DNA from: Chitinophaga chungangae
GTDB lineage: Bacteria; Bacteroidota; Bacteroidia; Chitinophagales; Chitinophagaceae
NCBI RefSeq assembly: GCF_017742215.1
Contig: NZ_JAGHKP010000002.1
Span: forward strand, 466,647 to 530,646
Reading direction: 5' to 3'
DNA length: 64,000 nt
Within the stretch, counting starts at the first letter, position 1. The number at the start of each line of letters is the position of its first letter. Made by a program: the position numbers and the translations under genes. The notes below the pieces were generated by a model, which saw only the letters and a list, made by a program, of their open reading frames with translations, had not been told where the DNA came from and ran no database searches. This document shows, piece by piece, positions 51,300 through 60,301 of this stretch.

Positions 51300-52175
51300 C
51301 TAATTCAGGTGTCCCATTTTGCCGTTGTTGTAATCGTCTACGGCCTGTATGATATCTTCTTTCGTGTTCATCACAAAGGGGCCGTAAGAAAATACCGGTT
51401 CGAGGATCGGCTCGCCGCTGAGCACCAGCAGCGAAACATCGGCCTGCGCGGTAACGGAGATCGTTTCTCCTTTTGTTTCAAACACGACCAGCTCTACGCC
51501 TTTGGCGGTATGCGTACCGTTGAATTGCGCTTCGCCTTTCAGCACTACAATGCCGGTGTTATAACCGTCCGGCAGCGGCAGCTCCAGGCTTTTGCCGGCT
51601 TTCAGCTGCAAGTCAAACACGTTCAGCGGGGTGAATGTTTTCGCGGCGCCTTTCAGCCCGTTAAATTCTCCCGCGATCACGCGGAGGTAACTTCCTTCGC
51701 CAAGGTCCGCCACGGGAATATCTTTCTTTTCAAGCGCCTGGTAACGCGGCGGGTCCATTTTATGGGCTTTCGGAAGGTTCACCCACAGCTGCACCATTTC
51801 GAGGGTGCCACCGTTGCGGGTAAATTCCCGCTCGTGTTTTTCTTCATGCACCACGCCGGATGCGGCGGTCATCCATTGTACGTCGCCCGGGCCTATCTTG
51901 CCTGCGTTGCCGCCGGAATCCCTGTGCTCAAGCGCACCCTGGTAGGCGATGGTCACTGTTTCGAAGCCCCGGTGCGGGTGCTCGTCTACCCCGCGGGGCT
52001 GGTCTGAAGGCGGAAAATAATGCGGCGCGGCATAGTCGAGCAGGAAAAAGGGGCTGAGCTGCCTGTTGCCGATGCGGTTGCCGTTCGGGAAGAGGTTCTG
52101 CACCCTGAATCCGTCGCCCACCATGTGAGGCTGGGCGCCGTCGTATACTTTTGCAACTTGTTTTGTTTGTTTCAT
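51300..52175 (-). CDS. Pirin-family (bicupin) protein
   Basis: 291 residues. Pirin motifs SPFFLLDYAAPHYFPPSDQP and VDEHPHRGFETVTIAYQGAL give the metal-binding His/Glu set, and the C-terminal half has LVLSGEPILEPVFSYGPFVM NTKEDI. Longer than the pirin at 49076 and of a different subgroup. AGGAGA lies 8 nt before the ATG. The promoter with a 12-bp palindrome is at 52200-52220. Confidence 0.93.
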   Translation of the reverse strand: MKQTKQVAKVYDGAQPHMVGDGFRVQNLFPNGNRIGNRQLSPFFLLDYAAPHYFPPSDQPRGVDEHPHRGFETVTIAYQGALEHRDSGGNAGKIGPGDVQWMTAASGVVHEEKHEREFTRNGGTLEMVQLWVNLPKAHKMDPPRYQALEKKDIPVADLGEGSYLRVIAGEFNGLKGAAKTFTPLNVFDLQLKAGKSLELPLPDGYNTGIVVLKGEAQFNGTHTAKGVELVVFETKGETISVTAQADVSLLVLSGEPILEPVFSYGPFVMNTKEDIIQAVDDYNNGKMGHLN

Positions 52176-52199
52176 GTGTGTGATCTCCTAAAGACAACA

Positions 52200-52220
52200 C
52201 AAAATTACATGTTATAACAT
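52200..52220 (-). promoter_or_regulatory. Pirin promoter element with adjacent 12-bp palindrome
   Basis: TAATTTTG on the minus strand (52207-52200) fits TAnnTTTG. Directly upstream ATGTTATAACAT (52209-52220) is a perfect palindrome in the -33/-7 spacer, the position of a repressor or redox-sensor operator. The rest of 52221-52445 has nothing recognisable. Confidence 0.5.
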
Positions 52221-52445
52221 CTAATAGGAATGGATAGAAAGAGGTAAAGCGTGGACTTTTTTTAAAGAATCTCTCTTTATGGAGGATATTATCCCTACCC
52301 GGGCTTCCGGCTGATAATCAAAGGAAATCTAAGTTGTCGCTGAAGGAGAGGCGCGGGCGAGCCGGGGTTGATCAGGGGTAAAAAAATACAAATTCCGGGG
52401 AAACCCACCGGAATTTGCACTTAAAATATTGTAAATCAACTATTT

Positions 52446-53348
52446 CTAAACTTTCGCCAGTTCTTTGAACTCGGAGGGCGACTGGTTGGTGTATTTCTTG
52501 AAGAAGCGGGAGAAATAATGCGGGTCTTCGAAGCCCAGCTTGTAGGCGATCTCCTTGGCGGTGAGATCTGTATTGTAAAGGTACCGCTGCGCTTCGAGGA
52601 TCACGCGGTTGCGGATATGTTCCCCCGCGGTGATGCCGGACAACGATTTGCTGATCTCGTTGAGCAGAACGGGCTTTACATGCAATAATGCGGCGTATTC
52701 GGACACGTTCTTCAGTTCCTTGTATTTTTCCTCGATCAGCGTTTTGAAGTTCATAAAAAGGGCGCTGTTGTGCTTTGCCTGGTATTCGGGGATCACGGTT
52801 ACCGGCGTAGTATGATGCCGGGAAGCCACGATCAGGAAGTATTGCAGCAGGTTCTGGAACGCCACGCCATAGTTCGGCGCTTTCGTCTCGATCTCCCGCA
52901 TCATGCGCTGCACCATCCATTCCAGTTCTTTTTCATCGTCCGGGTCGGAAAGGTGGATCACGGAACTGAAAGCATCGTTCACGAAAAGGCCTTTACGCAC
53001 GCTGGCCATGTCTGACTTGTCGCTGGGGCACATCAGCGAATCGTGGAAAGCGATCATATAACCGTCTACCTTTTCGGAGAGTTTCAGCTGGTGCACCTGG
53101 CCGGGCGAGAGGAAAAACAGGGTATTGCGTTTTACCACATGGGTAACGGTGTCGATGGTGTGGGTGAGCTCTCCTTTTTTGATCCAGTAGATGGTGTAGA
53201 AATTGTGCCGGTGCGGCGCATGCTGTTGTTCAAAAAAGGCGCAGCCCAGGCTGCAGAGCGAGGCTACGCTGAACTCGTGCTGCTCGTCGGCCACATGGCC
53301 GTATTCGGATAGTGAAACTACCCCGATCTGTTCTTTTTTGTCCGCCAT
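52446..53348 (-). CDS. AraC-family transcriptional regulator
   Basis: 300 residues from the ATG at 53348, which starts 4 bp after scpA; an alternative start at 53363 overlaps scpA. N-terminal cupin sensor (FFEQQHAPHRHNFYTIYWIK, LFFLSPGQVHQLKL) and C-terminal double helix-turn-helix (VSEYAALLHVKPVLLNEISK ... KEIAYKLGFEDPHYFSRFFK). Probably co-transcribed with scpA. It is upstream of the pirin/YceI/OsmC genes on the same strand and might regulate them (inference). Confidence 0.93.
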   Translation of the reverse strand: MADKKEQIGVVSLSEYGHVADEQHEFSVASLCSLGCAFFEQQHAPHRHNFYTIYWIKKGELTHTIDTVTHVVKRNTLFFLSPGQVHQLKLSEKVDGYMIAFHDSLMCPSDKSDMASVRKGLFVNDAFSSVIHLSDPDDEKELEWMVQRMMREIETKAPNYGVAFQNLLQYFLIVASRHHTTPVTVIPEYQAKHNSALFMNFKTLIEEKYKELKNVSEYAALLHVKPVLLNEISKSLSGITAGEHIRNRVILEAQRYLYNTDLTAKEIAYKLGFEDPHYFSRFFKKYTNQSPSEFKELAKV

Positions 53349-53352
53349 AAGT

Positions 53353-54144
53353 TTACGCTTCAAAAACCACGGGGGCGTCTTCCGGCCGTTCGGAAGGGTC
53401 CACGTACTCGATGATAAAATTGTTCCTCCCGTCTCCCACCATAATGCTCAGGTATTTGGCCTGCACCAGCTCCAGCATGCCCAGGAACAGGAAAATGGCA
53501 TGCACGCGGTCTTTACAATGGTCGAATATCTTTTCGAACGCCATGGTCTTTTCGGCGCGCGCCAGGTCCATCATATATTCCCTGGAGCCTTCCATGGTGT
53601 AATCGTATTTGTATACAACGTGCTGGGGTTTGTTGGAGCGGGCTTTCACGCGCTGCATCACCTTTTCGAAGGTTTGGGTGAGCTTGAAGAGCGTGAGCGT
53701 CTGCATTTCGGTGCCTTCGCTGGTAACCTCGCCTATTTCGGCCAATTCCTTAGCGATATTTCCCCTTTTGATCTGCAGCATACGGTCGGCTTCCTGTTCG
53801 GCCAGTTCGGTGGCGGCCTGTTTGAAGCGTTTGTATTCCAGGATCTTGTCTACCAGTTCCTGCCGCGGATCTATCTCGTTGCCCGCTTCGTCGAGCTCCT
53901 TGCGGGGCAGCAGCATTTTCGCCTTGATGCGCATCAGGGTGGAAATGAAGAGGATGAACTCGCTCGCCAGCTCGATGTTGAGATGTTCCATGTGATGGAT
54001 ATAATCCAGGAAATCTTTGGTGAGGCTGAAGATCGGGATATTGTAAATGTCCAGTTCGTCGCGCTCGATGAAGAACAGCAGCAGGTCGAAAGGCCCTTCG
54101 AACTGGGGTAACTTTATTTTATATATTTCCGGTTCGTTGCTCAT
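53353..54144 (-). CDS. scpA: Segregation and condensation protein A
   Basis: 263 residues. The N-terminal motif YKIKLPQFEGPFDLLLFFIE binds the SMC neck, and the C-terminal winged helix the SMC head; FILFISTLMRIKAKMLLPRK is typical of the family. ScpA is the kleisin of the SMC-ScpAB condensin, which compacts and segregates the chromosome. scpB is not in the window. Its stop lies next to the AraC-type start. Confidence 0.95.
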   Translation of the reverse strand: MSNEPEIYKIKLPQFEGPFDLLLFFIERDELDIYNIPIFSLTKDFLDYIHHMEHLNIELASEFILFISTLMRIKAKMLLPRKELDEAGNEIDPRQELVDKILEYKRFKQAATELAEQEADRMLQIKRGNIAKELAEIGEVTSEGTEMQTLTLFKLTQTFEKVMQRVKARSNKPQHVVYKYDYTMEGSREYMMDLARAEKTMAFEKIFDHCKDRVHAIFLFLGMLELVQAKYLSIMVGDGRNNFIIEYVDPSERPEDAPVVFEA

Positions 54145-54160
54145 ATATTTTTTTAAACGA

Positions 54161-54192
54161 TAAAACCTGCCGGGCGGCCCGACAGGTTTATC
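54161..54192 (-). terminator. Terminator of the DUF3078 gene
   Basis: AAACCTG-CGGG / CCCG-CAGGTTT stem (one mismatch) followed by T-rich sequence on the minus strand, between the DUF3078 gene and scpA. Confidence 0.75.
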
Positions 54193-54215
54193 AAAAATAG
54201 TGAAATTCCGGGGAA

Positions 54216-55160
54216 TCAGAACGTTGCCGTCAGGCCCACGCCTATGGTCTGTTTCACCTGCAATCGCGGCCCGAGAGCGCCCGTTTCCTTATTTTCGAAC
54301 ACTCTCACATCGTCGTCGTAGATCATATCCATGCTGATATTGGCGGAAAGCCACTTATTTACTTTCAGGGCGATGATATTGGTCCAGAATATGTCGATAT
54401 TCCCGGGATTGTGCTTGTAATTGGAAAATAGCTCCAGTTTGGTCTTATACACCACGTTCTTCAATATTTCCTTGTTCCAGGTGGCAGACACGTAGGCGCC
54501 AAACTCGGATTTTACGTGTTTGCCCGTGTCCACTCCATAAGCGCCTTTCGCGGAAAGGGTATCGTCCATCACCACTACCCAGCGGCCGGTGAAGGGAGAC
54601 ATAAACAGCGAAAATTCGTCGTTAGGTTTGAAGTCTACGCCGGGAGAAAGGATGATGTACGCCGGGGAGAAGAATTTGGATACGAATTCGCGCGTGCTGT
54701 CTGTCGGGTAAAGATACCCTTCGGTGAACTGCGTCCGCAGGTTGAACAGCGCGCTGGCGTACCAGTTCTTCGCGATCTCGTAACCGTATTTGGAGGTGAT
54801 GTCTATGCGGTCGTCGCTTTTTCGGGTGCCGAGGCTGGTGGTGTTCACGTACCCGTAAGCAAGGTCCACGTTATTGTCCCAGTTATGTTTTCCTTTGTTA
54901 AAATTGGCATGGGCGTTAACGGTGGCCAGCATGGAAAGGGAAAGTTTGTCGCCGCCCGCGGCCCAGTTGGTAAGCGATCCCTGGTTGAAGGTGAGGCCGA
55001 ATGTGCCGCCTGTTTTCCATAATCTGCCGGTGGTGTCTTTTTCTGCGTTCTTGATCTTACCGGCAGCTTCTTCGCGGAGTTTTTTCATGCTGTCGTCTTG
55101 CGCTTTCACGGTGAAGCATGCCAGTATGCAAAGCATCAAAAGCCAGTTGAATTTCTTCAT
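54216..55160 (-). CDS. DUF3078 outer-membrane beta-barrel protein
   Basis: 314 residues: signal peptide MKKFNWLLMLCILACFTVKA, short coiled linker, then alternating beta strands (WKTGGTFGLTFNQGSLTNWA, WDNNVDLAYGYVNTTSLGTR) ending in an aromatic residue (VGLTATF), the hallmark of outer-membrane barrels. Belongs to the Bacteroidota DUF3078 family; function unknown. Monocistronic with its own terminator. Confidence 0.9.
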   Translation of the reverse strand: MKKFNWLLMLCILACFTVKAQDDSMKKLREEAAGKIKNAEKDTTGRLWKTGGTFGLTFNQGSLTNWAAGGDKLSLSMLATVNAHANFNKGKHNWDNNVDLAYGYVNTTSLGTRKSDDRIDITSKYGYEIAKNWYASALFNLRTQFTEGYLYPTDSTREFVSKFFSPAYIILSPGVDFKPNDEFSLFMSPFTGRWVVVMDDTLSAKGAYGVDTGKHVKSEFGAYVSATWNKEILKNVVYKTKLELFSNYKHNPGNIDIFWTNIIALKVNKWLSANISMDMIYDDDVRVFENKETGALGPRLQVKQTIGVGLTATF

Positions 55161-55191
55161 AATACGTTCGGTTATACAGTTATAATAGTGA

Positions 55192-55220
55192 ACGGTTGAC
55201 CGTTTGAGGCAGTCAACCGT
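55192..55220 (-). terminator. 9-bp inverted repeat after mscL
   Basis: ACGGTTGAC / GTCAACCGT, 11-nt loop. It lies 23 bp beyond the mscL stop on the minus strand but lacks a clear U-run, so termination may be weak or factor-assisted. Confidence 0.5.
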
Positions 55221-55242
55221 CAGTATGAAAAAAAGAGGTGTA

Positions 55243-55620
55243 TTATTTCTTTTTCAGTTCGTCGCGGATCTCGATGAGCAGTTTTTCCTGAGTGGAGAGC
55301 ACGGGCTCGGCAGGAGCGGGTTCTTCTTTTTTGTTCATCCTGTTGATAGCTTTCACCACCAGGAATATGGCAAATGCGATGATAACGAACTCTACGATGG
55401 ATTGGATAAACATTCCATACTTTATTTCTGCGTCGCCGACTTTTATCATCAGCCCTTTAAAATCGACCTTACCGATCAGAATACCGACGATAGGCATAAT
55501 AATGGCTTCCACCAGGGAGTTTACGATCTTCCCGAAAGCGGCACCGATCACGATACCCACCGCCAGGTCGATCACATTTCCCTTCATGGCAAAGGCTTTA
55601 AATTCACCGAAAAAAGACAT
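55243..55620 (-). CDS. mscL: Large-conductance mechanosensitive channel
   Basis: 125 residues. MscL signature: [20 protein letters not shown] then [20 protein letters not shown] with the pore-lining first helix, second helix [18 protein letters not shown] and a charged C-terminal bundle. Opens on membrane tension to release solutes during hypo-osmotic shock. Confidence 0.97.
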   Translation of the reverse strand: MSFFGEFKAFAMKGNVIDLAVGIVIGAAFGKIVNSLVEAIIMPIVGILIGKVDFKGLMIKVGDAEIKYGMFIQSIVEFVIIAFAIFLVVKAINRMNKKEEPAPAEPVLSTQEKLLIEIRDELKKK

Positions 55621-55685
55621 ACGCTTAGGTTTTTAGAGTTAAGGAATGGTGGTATAACTTCTGCAAGATTAATAATTTATGTTTT

Positions 55686-56450
55686 TTAAACCGCATTATT
55701 TTTTGATTTCGGCAGTTTGGGAAACTTCATCTTCAGCGATTTCAGTGTGTCCCTTACCGTTTGTGCGATATAAAATTCCTTGTACCAGTTCTGGTCGCTC
55801 GGCACAATATGCCAGGGTACTTTACCGCAATGCCTGAAAACATCCTCGTACATTTTCTGGTAAGTTTTGAACAGTTTCGCTTCCGCGAAATCCTTCTCGT
55901 TGTACTTCCACATTTTGCGCGGGTCCTGCGTGCGTTCTTCCAGACGGGCCTGTTGCTCGGCGGGAGAAACATGCAGGTAAAATTTCAGGATGTGCGTGTT
56001 GTTATGCTCTTCCAATAGTTGTTCAAACGCGTTGATAGCGGCGAACCGTTTCTTCGCGGTATCGTCGCCGATCCATTTGTGTACGCGCTGTACCAGCACG
56101 TCTTCGTAGTGCGACCGGTTAAACACCTGTATCATGCCTTTGGCCGGCACGTGCTGGTGTATCCTCCAGAGGAAATCGTGATCCATTTCCAGCTCGGTGG
56201 GCGCTTTGAACGGCTGCACGGCAACGCCCATCGGGTTCATCGTGCCAAAAACGTCCCTGATCACGCCGTCTTTCCCGCTGGCGTCCATCCCCTGTAATAC
56301 AACCAATAAACTGTGTTTATGTTCAGCATAGAGCAGATTTTGCAGGTCGTCCAGCTCTTCGAGGACCTTTTTGAGGGCTTCTTTGGTCTTTTCCTTGTCG
56401 GTCTTTTTGGGCGCGGTGGTCGGGATAGCGGAGAGTTTGATCTGAGGCAT
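55686..56450 (-). CDS. ppk2: Polyphosphate kinase 2-family protein
   Basis: 254 residues. Walker A GMDASGKDG (54-62), the PPK2 lid-region FNRSHYEDVLVQRVH with the Asp-Arg set, and DPRKMWKYNEKDF. One-domain PPK2 enzymes transfer phosphate between polyphosphate and AMP, ADP or GDP. The subclass (AMP or ADP acceptor) cannot be fixed from motifs alone. Divergent from the EamA transporter gene. Confidence 0.92.
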   Translation of the reverse strand: MPQIKLSAIPTTAPKKTDKEKTKEALKKVLEELDDLQNLLYAEHKHSLLVVLQGMDASGKDGVIRDVFGTMNPMGVAVQPFKAPTELEMDHDFLWRIHQHVPAKGMIQVFNRSHYEDVLVQRVHKWIGDDTAKKRFAAINAFEQLLEEHNNTHILKFYLHVSPAEQQARLEERTQDPRKMWKYNEKDFAEAKLFKTYQKMYEDVFRHCGKVPWHIVPSDQNWYKEFYIAQTVRDTLKSLKMKFPKLPKSKNNAV

Positions 56451-56517
56451 AAGCGGTAGCTTTTTTTAAATTTAAAAAAATTACCGGATGTAGGGAATCG
56501 GTATCTTTACGGCCGCT

Positions 56518-57384
56518 ATGGACCAACGTATACTCAACTGGGGGATCTTCCTGCTGCTGTCGCTTACCTGGGGCAGCTCCTTTATCCTGATGAAGCTGGG
56601 GCTTGAAACGTTCAGTCCTTACCAGGTAGCCAGCATCCGCCTGATATCCGCCGGGCTGGCATTGCTGCCGGTGTTTTTCCGGTTCATCCGGCAAACGCCC
56701 GCTAAAAAGATCCCCGTGATCATCCTTTCCGGTCTATTAGGTAACGGGATTCCGGCTTTTTTGTTCTGTATCGCCGAAACGCGGATAGACAGTTCGCTGG
56801 CCGGCATGCTCAATTCCTTCACCCCCGTGTTTGCGCTGATCTTCACGATAACCCTCTTTCACGCGCCGGTGGCCAAACGGCAGCTAACGGGGCTGGCTAT
56901 AGGTTTTGCGGGCGTTATTTGCCTGTTCCTGGTAAAAGGCATTGATGCGAACGCTTACTGGTATTACGGATTTTTTGTGATCCTGGCCACGGCCTGTTAC
57001 GGGCTGAACATCGCGCTGGTGCATCATTACCTGAAAGAGTTCGCTTCCCTGCAGCTGGTGTCGGTATCCTTATTTTTCATGGCGCTGTTTGCCTTGCCGG
57101 TATTGCTTTTCAGCGATTTTTTCATCCTGTTGGGCAATGGCGGCGGCGCGTATAGAAGCCTGGCGGCCAGCGTTACGCTGGGACTGATGGGCACGGGCGT
57201 GGCCTCCATTCTTTTTTACCAGCTGATCCGCTCCGCCGGCGCCATTTTCGCGTCGATGGTCACGTATGGTCTGCCGGTGGTGGCTATTGGCTGGGGGCTG
57301 CTGGCGGGGGAAGATGTGAGCTCCCTGCAGGTGATCTGCCTGGCGGTGATCATGGGCGGGGTGTACCTGGTGAACCGCAAATAA
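56518..57384 (+). CDS. EamA/DMT-superfamily transporter
   Basis: 288 residues, ten membrane helices in two EamA repeats (first LLSLTWGSSFILMKLGLETF, second GLMGTGVASILFYQLIRSAG). Typical small metabolite exporter; substrate unknown. TATCTTTA near 56502 is a near match to the -7 element. A terminator shared with the convergent frr gene follows immediately. Confidence 0.92.
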   Translation: MDQRILNWGIFLLLSLTWGSSFILMKLGLETFSPYQVASIRLISAGLALLPVFFRFIRQTPAKKIPVIILSGLLGNGIPAFLFCIAETRIDSSLAGMLNSFTPVFALIFTITLFHAPVAKRQLTGLAIGFAGVICLFLVKGIDANAYWYYGFFVILATACYGLNIALVHHYLKEFASLQLVSVSLFFMALFALPVLLFSDFFILLGNGGGAYRSLAASVTLGLMGTGVASILFYQLIRSAGAIFASMVTYGLPVVAIGWGLLAGEDVSSLQVICLAVIMGGVYLVNRK

Positions 57385-57410
57385 AAAAGACGGGCGTGGG
57401 CCCGTCCTTT
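57383..57410 (-). terminator. Terminator of frr
   Basis: GACGGGC / GCCCGTC stem, followed on the minus strand by TTTTTTATTT. On the plus strand the same hairpin directly follows the EamA gene stop. Confidence 0.85.
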
Positions 57411-57430
57411 CCTGGTATTTTCCGAGCGGC

Positions 57431-57994
57431 TTAAATAGCCATGATCTCTTTGTCTTTTGCTGCGCAATGTTTGTCTACCGCTGCGATGTTTTTGTCTGTA
57501 AGCGCCTGTACGTCGGCTTCCGCATCTTTGGCGGTATCTTCGCTCAGGCCGTCTTTCTGCAATTTTTTGATGCCTTCGATAGCGTCGCGGCGGATGTTGC
57601 GAACGGCTACTTTTGCGTGCTCGCCTTCGCCGTTCACTCTTTTCACCAGTTCTTTACGACGTTCTTCGGTAAGCGGGGGCAGGAACAGGCGGATCAGGAT
57701 ACCATCGTTCTGGGGGTTCAGCCCGATGTTCGATGCAATGATCGCTCTTTCGATCGGCTGAAGCATATTTTTTTCCCAGGGCTGTATGGTGAGGGTGCGG
57801 GCGTCCGCCACGCTCACGTTGGCCACCTGGTTAAGAGCGGTGGGCGAACCGTAATAGTCCACCGTAATGCCGTCCAGTATCTGGGGATTGGCTTTACCGG
57901 CGCGTATTTTGGTCAGTTCCGTTTCCAGGTGTGAAATAGCCTTTTGCATGGAATCTTTTGCGTCATCCAGGATTAAATTAAGTTCGTCTTGCAT
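57431..57994 (-). CDS. frr: Ribosome recycling factor
   Basis: 187 residues, family length (185). DSMQKAISHLETELTKIRAG and PWEKNMLQPIERAIIASNIG, LPPLTEERRKELVKRVNGEG are conserved. With EF-G it splits post-termination ribosomes. Usually next to pyrH; here it is alone between a transporter and a glycosyltransferase gene. Confidence 0.97.
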   Translation of the reverse strand: MQDELNLILDDAKDSMQKAISHLETELTKIRAGKANPQILDGITVDYYGSPTALNQVANVSVADARTLTIQPWEKNMLQPIERAIIASNIGLNPQNDGILIRLFLPPLTEERRKELVKRVNGEGEHAKVAVRNIRRDAIEGIKKLQKDGLSEDTAKDAEADVQALTDKNIAAVDKHCAAKDKEIMAI

Positions 57995-58018
57995 AAGAAT
58001 AAATACTTAAAGTGCTTG

Positions 58019-58026
58019 CAAACCTA
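58019..58026 (-). promoter_or_regulatory. TAGGTTTG minus-7 element for frr
   Basis: Matches TAnnTTTG on the minus strand, 25 bp before the frr ATG. Confidence 0.5.
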
Positions 58027-58085
58027 CATGAAATCTTTTAATCATCAAAGGATGAGCATAGATGGAAAGGCCGGGGTGAAGCGGT

Positions 58086-59231
58086 TTATTTGTCCTGCAG
58101 CACCGATTCGGTGTTTACGCGCAGGATCTTCGGCTTGGTGATGCTGGGGATGCTGTCTGCCGGCTCTGATGCAGCCACCATAACAGGTTTGGGCGCTTCC
58201 TTCCGTTTTTTCAGCAAAAACAGCACAGTCGTGGCGCCAAACGCCGCTCCGCCGATAAGCATGAGCAGTGCGGTGGTACCGATGCCCTGGAGGCTGTAGG
58301 CCATCACGATAAACGCGATGTTGGACAGTACGGCGATAAGGGTCGCCTGGCTGTGGCTGAGGCCGAGCGCCAGCATATAGTGGTGGATGTGATGCCGGTC
58401 TGCCGTAAACGGGGAACGCCCGCGGCTCATCCTGATGGCAAACACCCTGAGCGTGTCGAACAGGGGAATGATAAGGATGGCGAATGCGATGGCGGGCACG
58501 GACTGAAGGGGAAGTTTGCCAGCGGGGTTGCCGGCCACTTCTATGAATTTTACGATCAGGGTGGCGTTCACGAGGCCTACCAGCAGCGAGCCGGTATCGC
58601 CCATGAAGATCCTGGCCGGGGTAATGTTATAGATCAGGAACCCCGCGAGGCCGGCGGCGAGCGCAAAGCCCATCACGGCGTACAAAGGTTCGTTCACATA
58701 CAGGAAATAAGCGCCCAGCACGGCGGATACGAGAAGCCCCACGCTGCCCGCGAGCCCGTCGATGCCGTCGATCAGGTTAAAGGCGTTTACCGCCACGATG
58801 AAAGTGAAGTAAGTAAGGAGCAGGCTGAAGTGATAAGGCAGTTCGCCGATCCCGAAGGCGCCATACATGTTGCGTATCTGCAGGTTGCCGAGATAAATGA
58901 TGGTAAAAGCAGCCACCAGCTGGCCTACCAGCTTCTTAACCGGGGAAAGGCCGACGATATCGTCTTTCATGCCGACGATGAAAATAATGAAAAACGCTGC
59001 GAGAAGATATTGCAGGGAGGAGCTCTGCTGTGAGGGAACACAAACTGCAGTAGCCAGTATGAAACCGGCAAAGAATCCTAATCCACCTAAAGTGGGGATC
59101 CGTATTTTATGCGATTTGCGCTCATCTGGTTCGTCATAGAGGTGTTTCAACTCAGCCACCCTGATCAGAACGGGGATAGCAAAGTAGGTTATAACGAAAC
59201 TCAGGACAGTCGCGATAATTACATTCTCCAT
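58086..59231 (-). CDS. WecA/MraY-type polyprenyl-phosphate sugar-1-phosphate transferase
   Basis: 381 residues, about ten to eleven membrane helices. Signatures: KSHKIRIPTLGG, the MKDDIVGLSPVKKLVGQL Asp pair, AFNLIDGIDGLAGSVGLL, RIFMGDTGSLLVG and the HIHH loop (ADRHHIHHYMLALG) typical of the WecA branch. Transfers a sugar-1-phosphate, probably GlcNAc-1-P, to undecaprenyl phosphate, starting surface glycan synthesis. Two GT39-like enzymes at the left end could use similar lipid-linked sugars. Confidence 0.93.
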   Translation of the reverse strand: MENVIIATVLSFVITYFAIPVLIRVAELKHLYDEPDERKSHKIRIPTLGGLGFFAGFILATAVCVPSQQSSSLQYLLAAFFIIFIVGMKDDIVGLSPVKKLVGQLVAAFTIIYLGNLQIRNMYGAFGIGELPYHFSLLLTYFTFIVAVNAFNLIDGIDGLAGSVGLLVSAVLGAYFLYVNEPLYAVMGFALAAGLAGFLIYNITPARIFMGDTGSLLVGLVNATLIVKFIEVAGNPAGKLPLQSVPAIAFAILIIPLFDTLRVFAIRMSRGRSPFTADRHHIHHYMLALGLSHSQATLIAVLSNIAFIVMAYSLQGIGTTALLMLIGGAAFGATTVLFLLKKRKEAPKPVMVAASEPADSIPSITKPKILRVNTESVLQDK

Positions 59232-59247
59232 ACGGGGGGTTGTGGTG

Positions 59248-59255
59248 CAAAGATA
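59248..59255 (-). promoter_or_regulatory. TATCTTTG minus-7 element for the WecA-like gene
   Basis: Matches TAnnTTTG on the minus strand, 16 bp before the ATG at 59231. Confidence 0.55.
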
Positions 59256-59358
59256 TTAAATTCAGCGATATGCGTATCAAATAATTTTAAAACTCAAAGA
59301 TTTATAGCATCCCAGGAAAAAATCGTCCAATACGCTGAAAATCTGGTTATTTTCTTCT

Positions 59359-59366
59359 TACTTTTG
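59359..59366 (+). promoter_or_regulatory. TACTTTTG minus-7 element for the transketolase gene
   Basis: Matches TAnnTTTG, 23 bp before the ATG at 59390. Confidence 0.55.
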
Positions 59367-59389
59367 CGGCTCATAAAACGCCAACTATC

Positions 59390-60226
59390 ATGCCAGAACT
59401 GAAAGATATCGCCACGCAAATCAGGCGGGACATTGTGCGGATGGTACATGCCGTACAAAGCGGGCACCCCGGCGGTTCCCTGGGCTGCACGGAATTCTTT
59501 ACCGCTTTGTATTTCAAGGTAATGGAGCATACGCCCGTTCCTTTCGATATGGATGGTAAGGACCAGGACGTGTTTTTCCTGTCAAACGGACACATTTCCC
59601 CCGTGTTCTACAGCGCCCTGGCGCGGTCCGGCTATTTTCCGTTATCCGAACTGGCTACATTCCGTAAAATCGATTCCCGCCTCCAGGGCCACCCCACCAC
59701 CCACGAGCACCTGCCCGGCGTAAGGGTTGCCAGCGGTTCCCTCGGCCAGGGCATGAGCGTTGCCCTCGGCGCGGCCCTGAGCAAAAAACTCAATAAAGAC
59801 AACAAGATCGTTTATTCCCTCCATGGCGACGGCGAACTGCAGGAAGGCCAGAACTGGGAAGCGATCATGTTCGCGGCGCATCATAAAGTGGACAATCTCA
59901 TCGCTACCGTTGATTACAACGGCCAGCAGATCGACGGCCCCACCGAAAAAGTAATGAGCCTCGGTGATCTCGACGCCAAATTCTACTCCTTCGGCTGGAA
60001 AGTGCTCCAGATGAACGGCAATGATATGGACGACGTGCTCGCCACCCTCGCCAAAGCCAAAGACCTCACCGGCAAAGGCCAGCCCATCGTGATCCTGATG
60101 AAAACGGCCATGGGTAAAGGTGTGGATTTCATGGAAGGTTCGCACGAATGGCACGGCATTGCGCCGAACGACGAACAGCTTGCCAAAGCGCTCGCACAGC
60201 TGCCGGAAACGCTGGGCGATTATTGA
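59390..60226 (+). CDS. Transketolase, N-terminal (TPP-binding) subunit
   Basis: 278 residues, equal to the first domain of transketolase. TPP motif HGDGELQEGQNWEAIMFAAH ... ATVDYNGQQIDG, and the N-terminal SGHPGGSLGCTEFFTALYF. Split transketolases need a C-terminal subunit that is normally the next gene; here a strong terminator follows, then a convergent gene, so the partner must be elsewhere. Pentose phosphate pathway. Confidence 0.95.
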   Translation: MPELKDIATQIRRDIVRMVHAVQSGHPGGSLGCTEFFTALYFKVMEHTPVPFDMDGKDQDVFFLSNGHISPVFYSALARSGYFPLSELATFRKIDSRLQGHPTTHEHLPGVRVASGSLGQGMSVALGAALSKKLNKDNKIVYSLHGDGELQEGQNWEAIMFAAHHKVDNLIATVDYNGQQIDGPTEKVMSLGDLDAKFYSFGWKVLQMNGNDMDDVLATLAKAKDLTGKGQPIVILMKTAMGKGVDFMEGSHEWHGIAPNDEQLAKALAQLPETLGDY

Positions 60227-60250
60227 TCCGGATGAACATCACCAACATAC

Positions 60251-60280
60251 AAAGCGTGCCGCATGCGGCACGCTTTTTTT
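60251..60280 (+). terminator. Terminator after the transketolase N-subunit gene
   Basis: Perfect palindrome AAAGCGTGCCGCA / TGCGGCACGCTTT followed by four more T. The A-run on the left makes it usable on both strands, facing the convergent LolC/E-like gene. Confidence 0.9.
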
Positions 60281-60301
60281 ATGCGGCAAATATCGTCGGT
60301 G

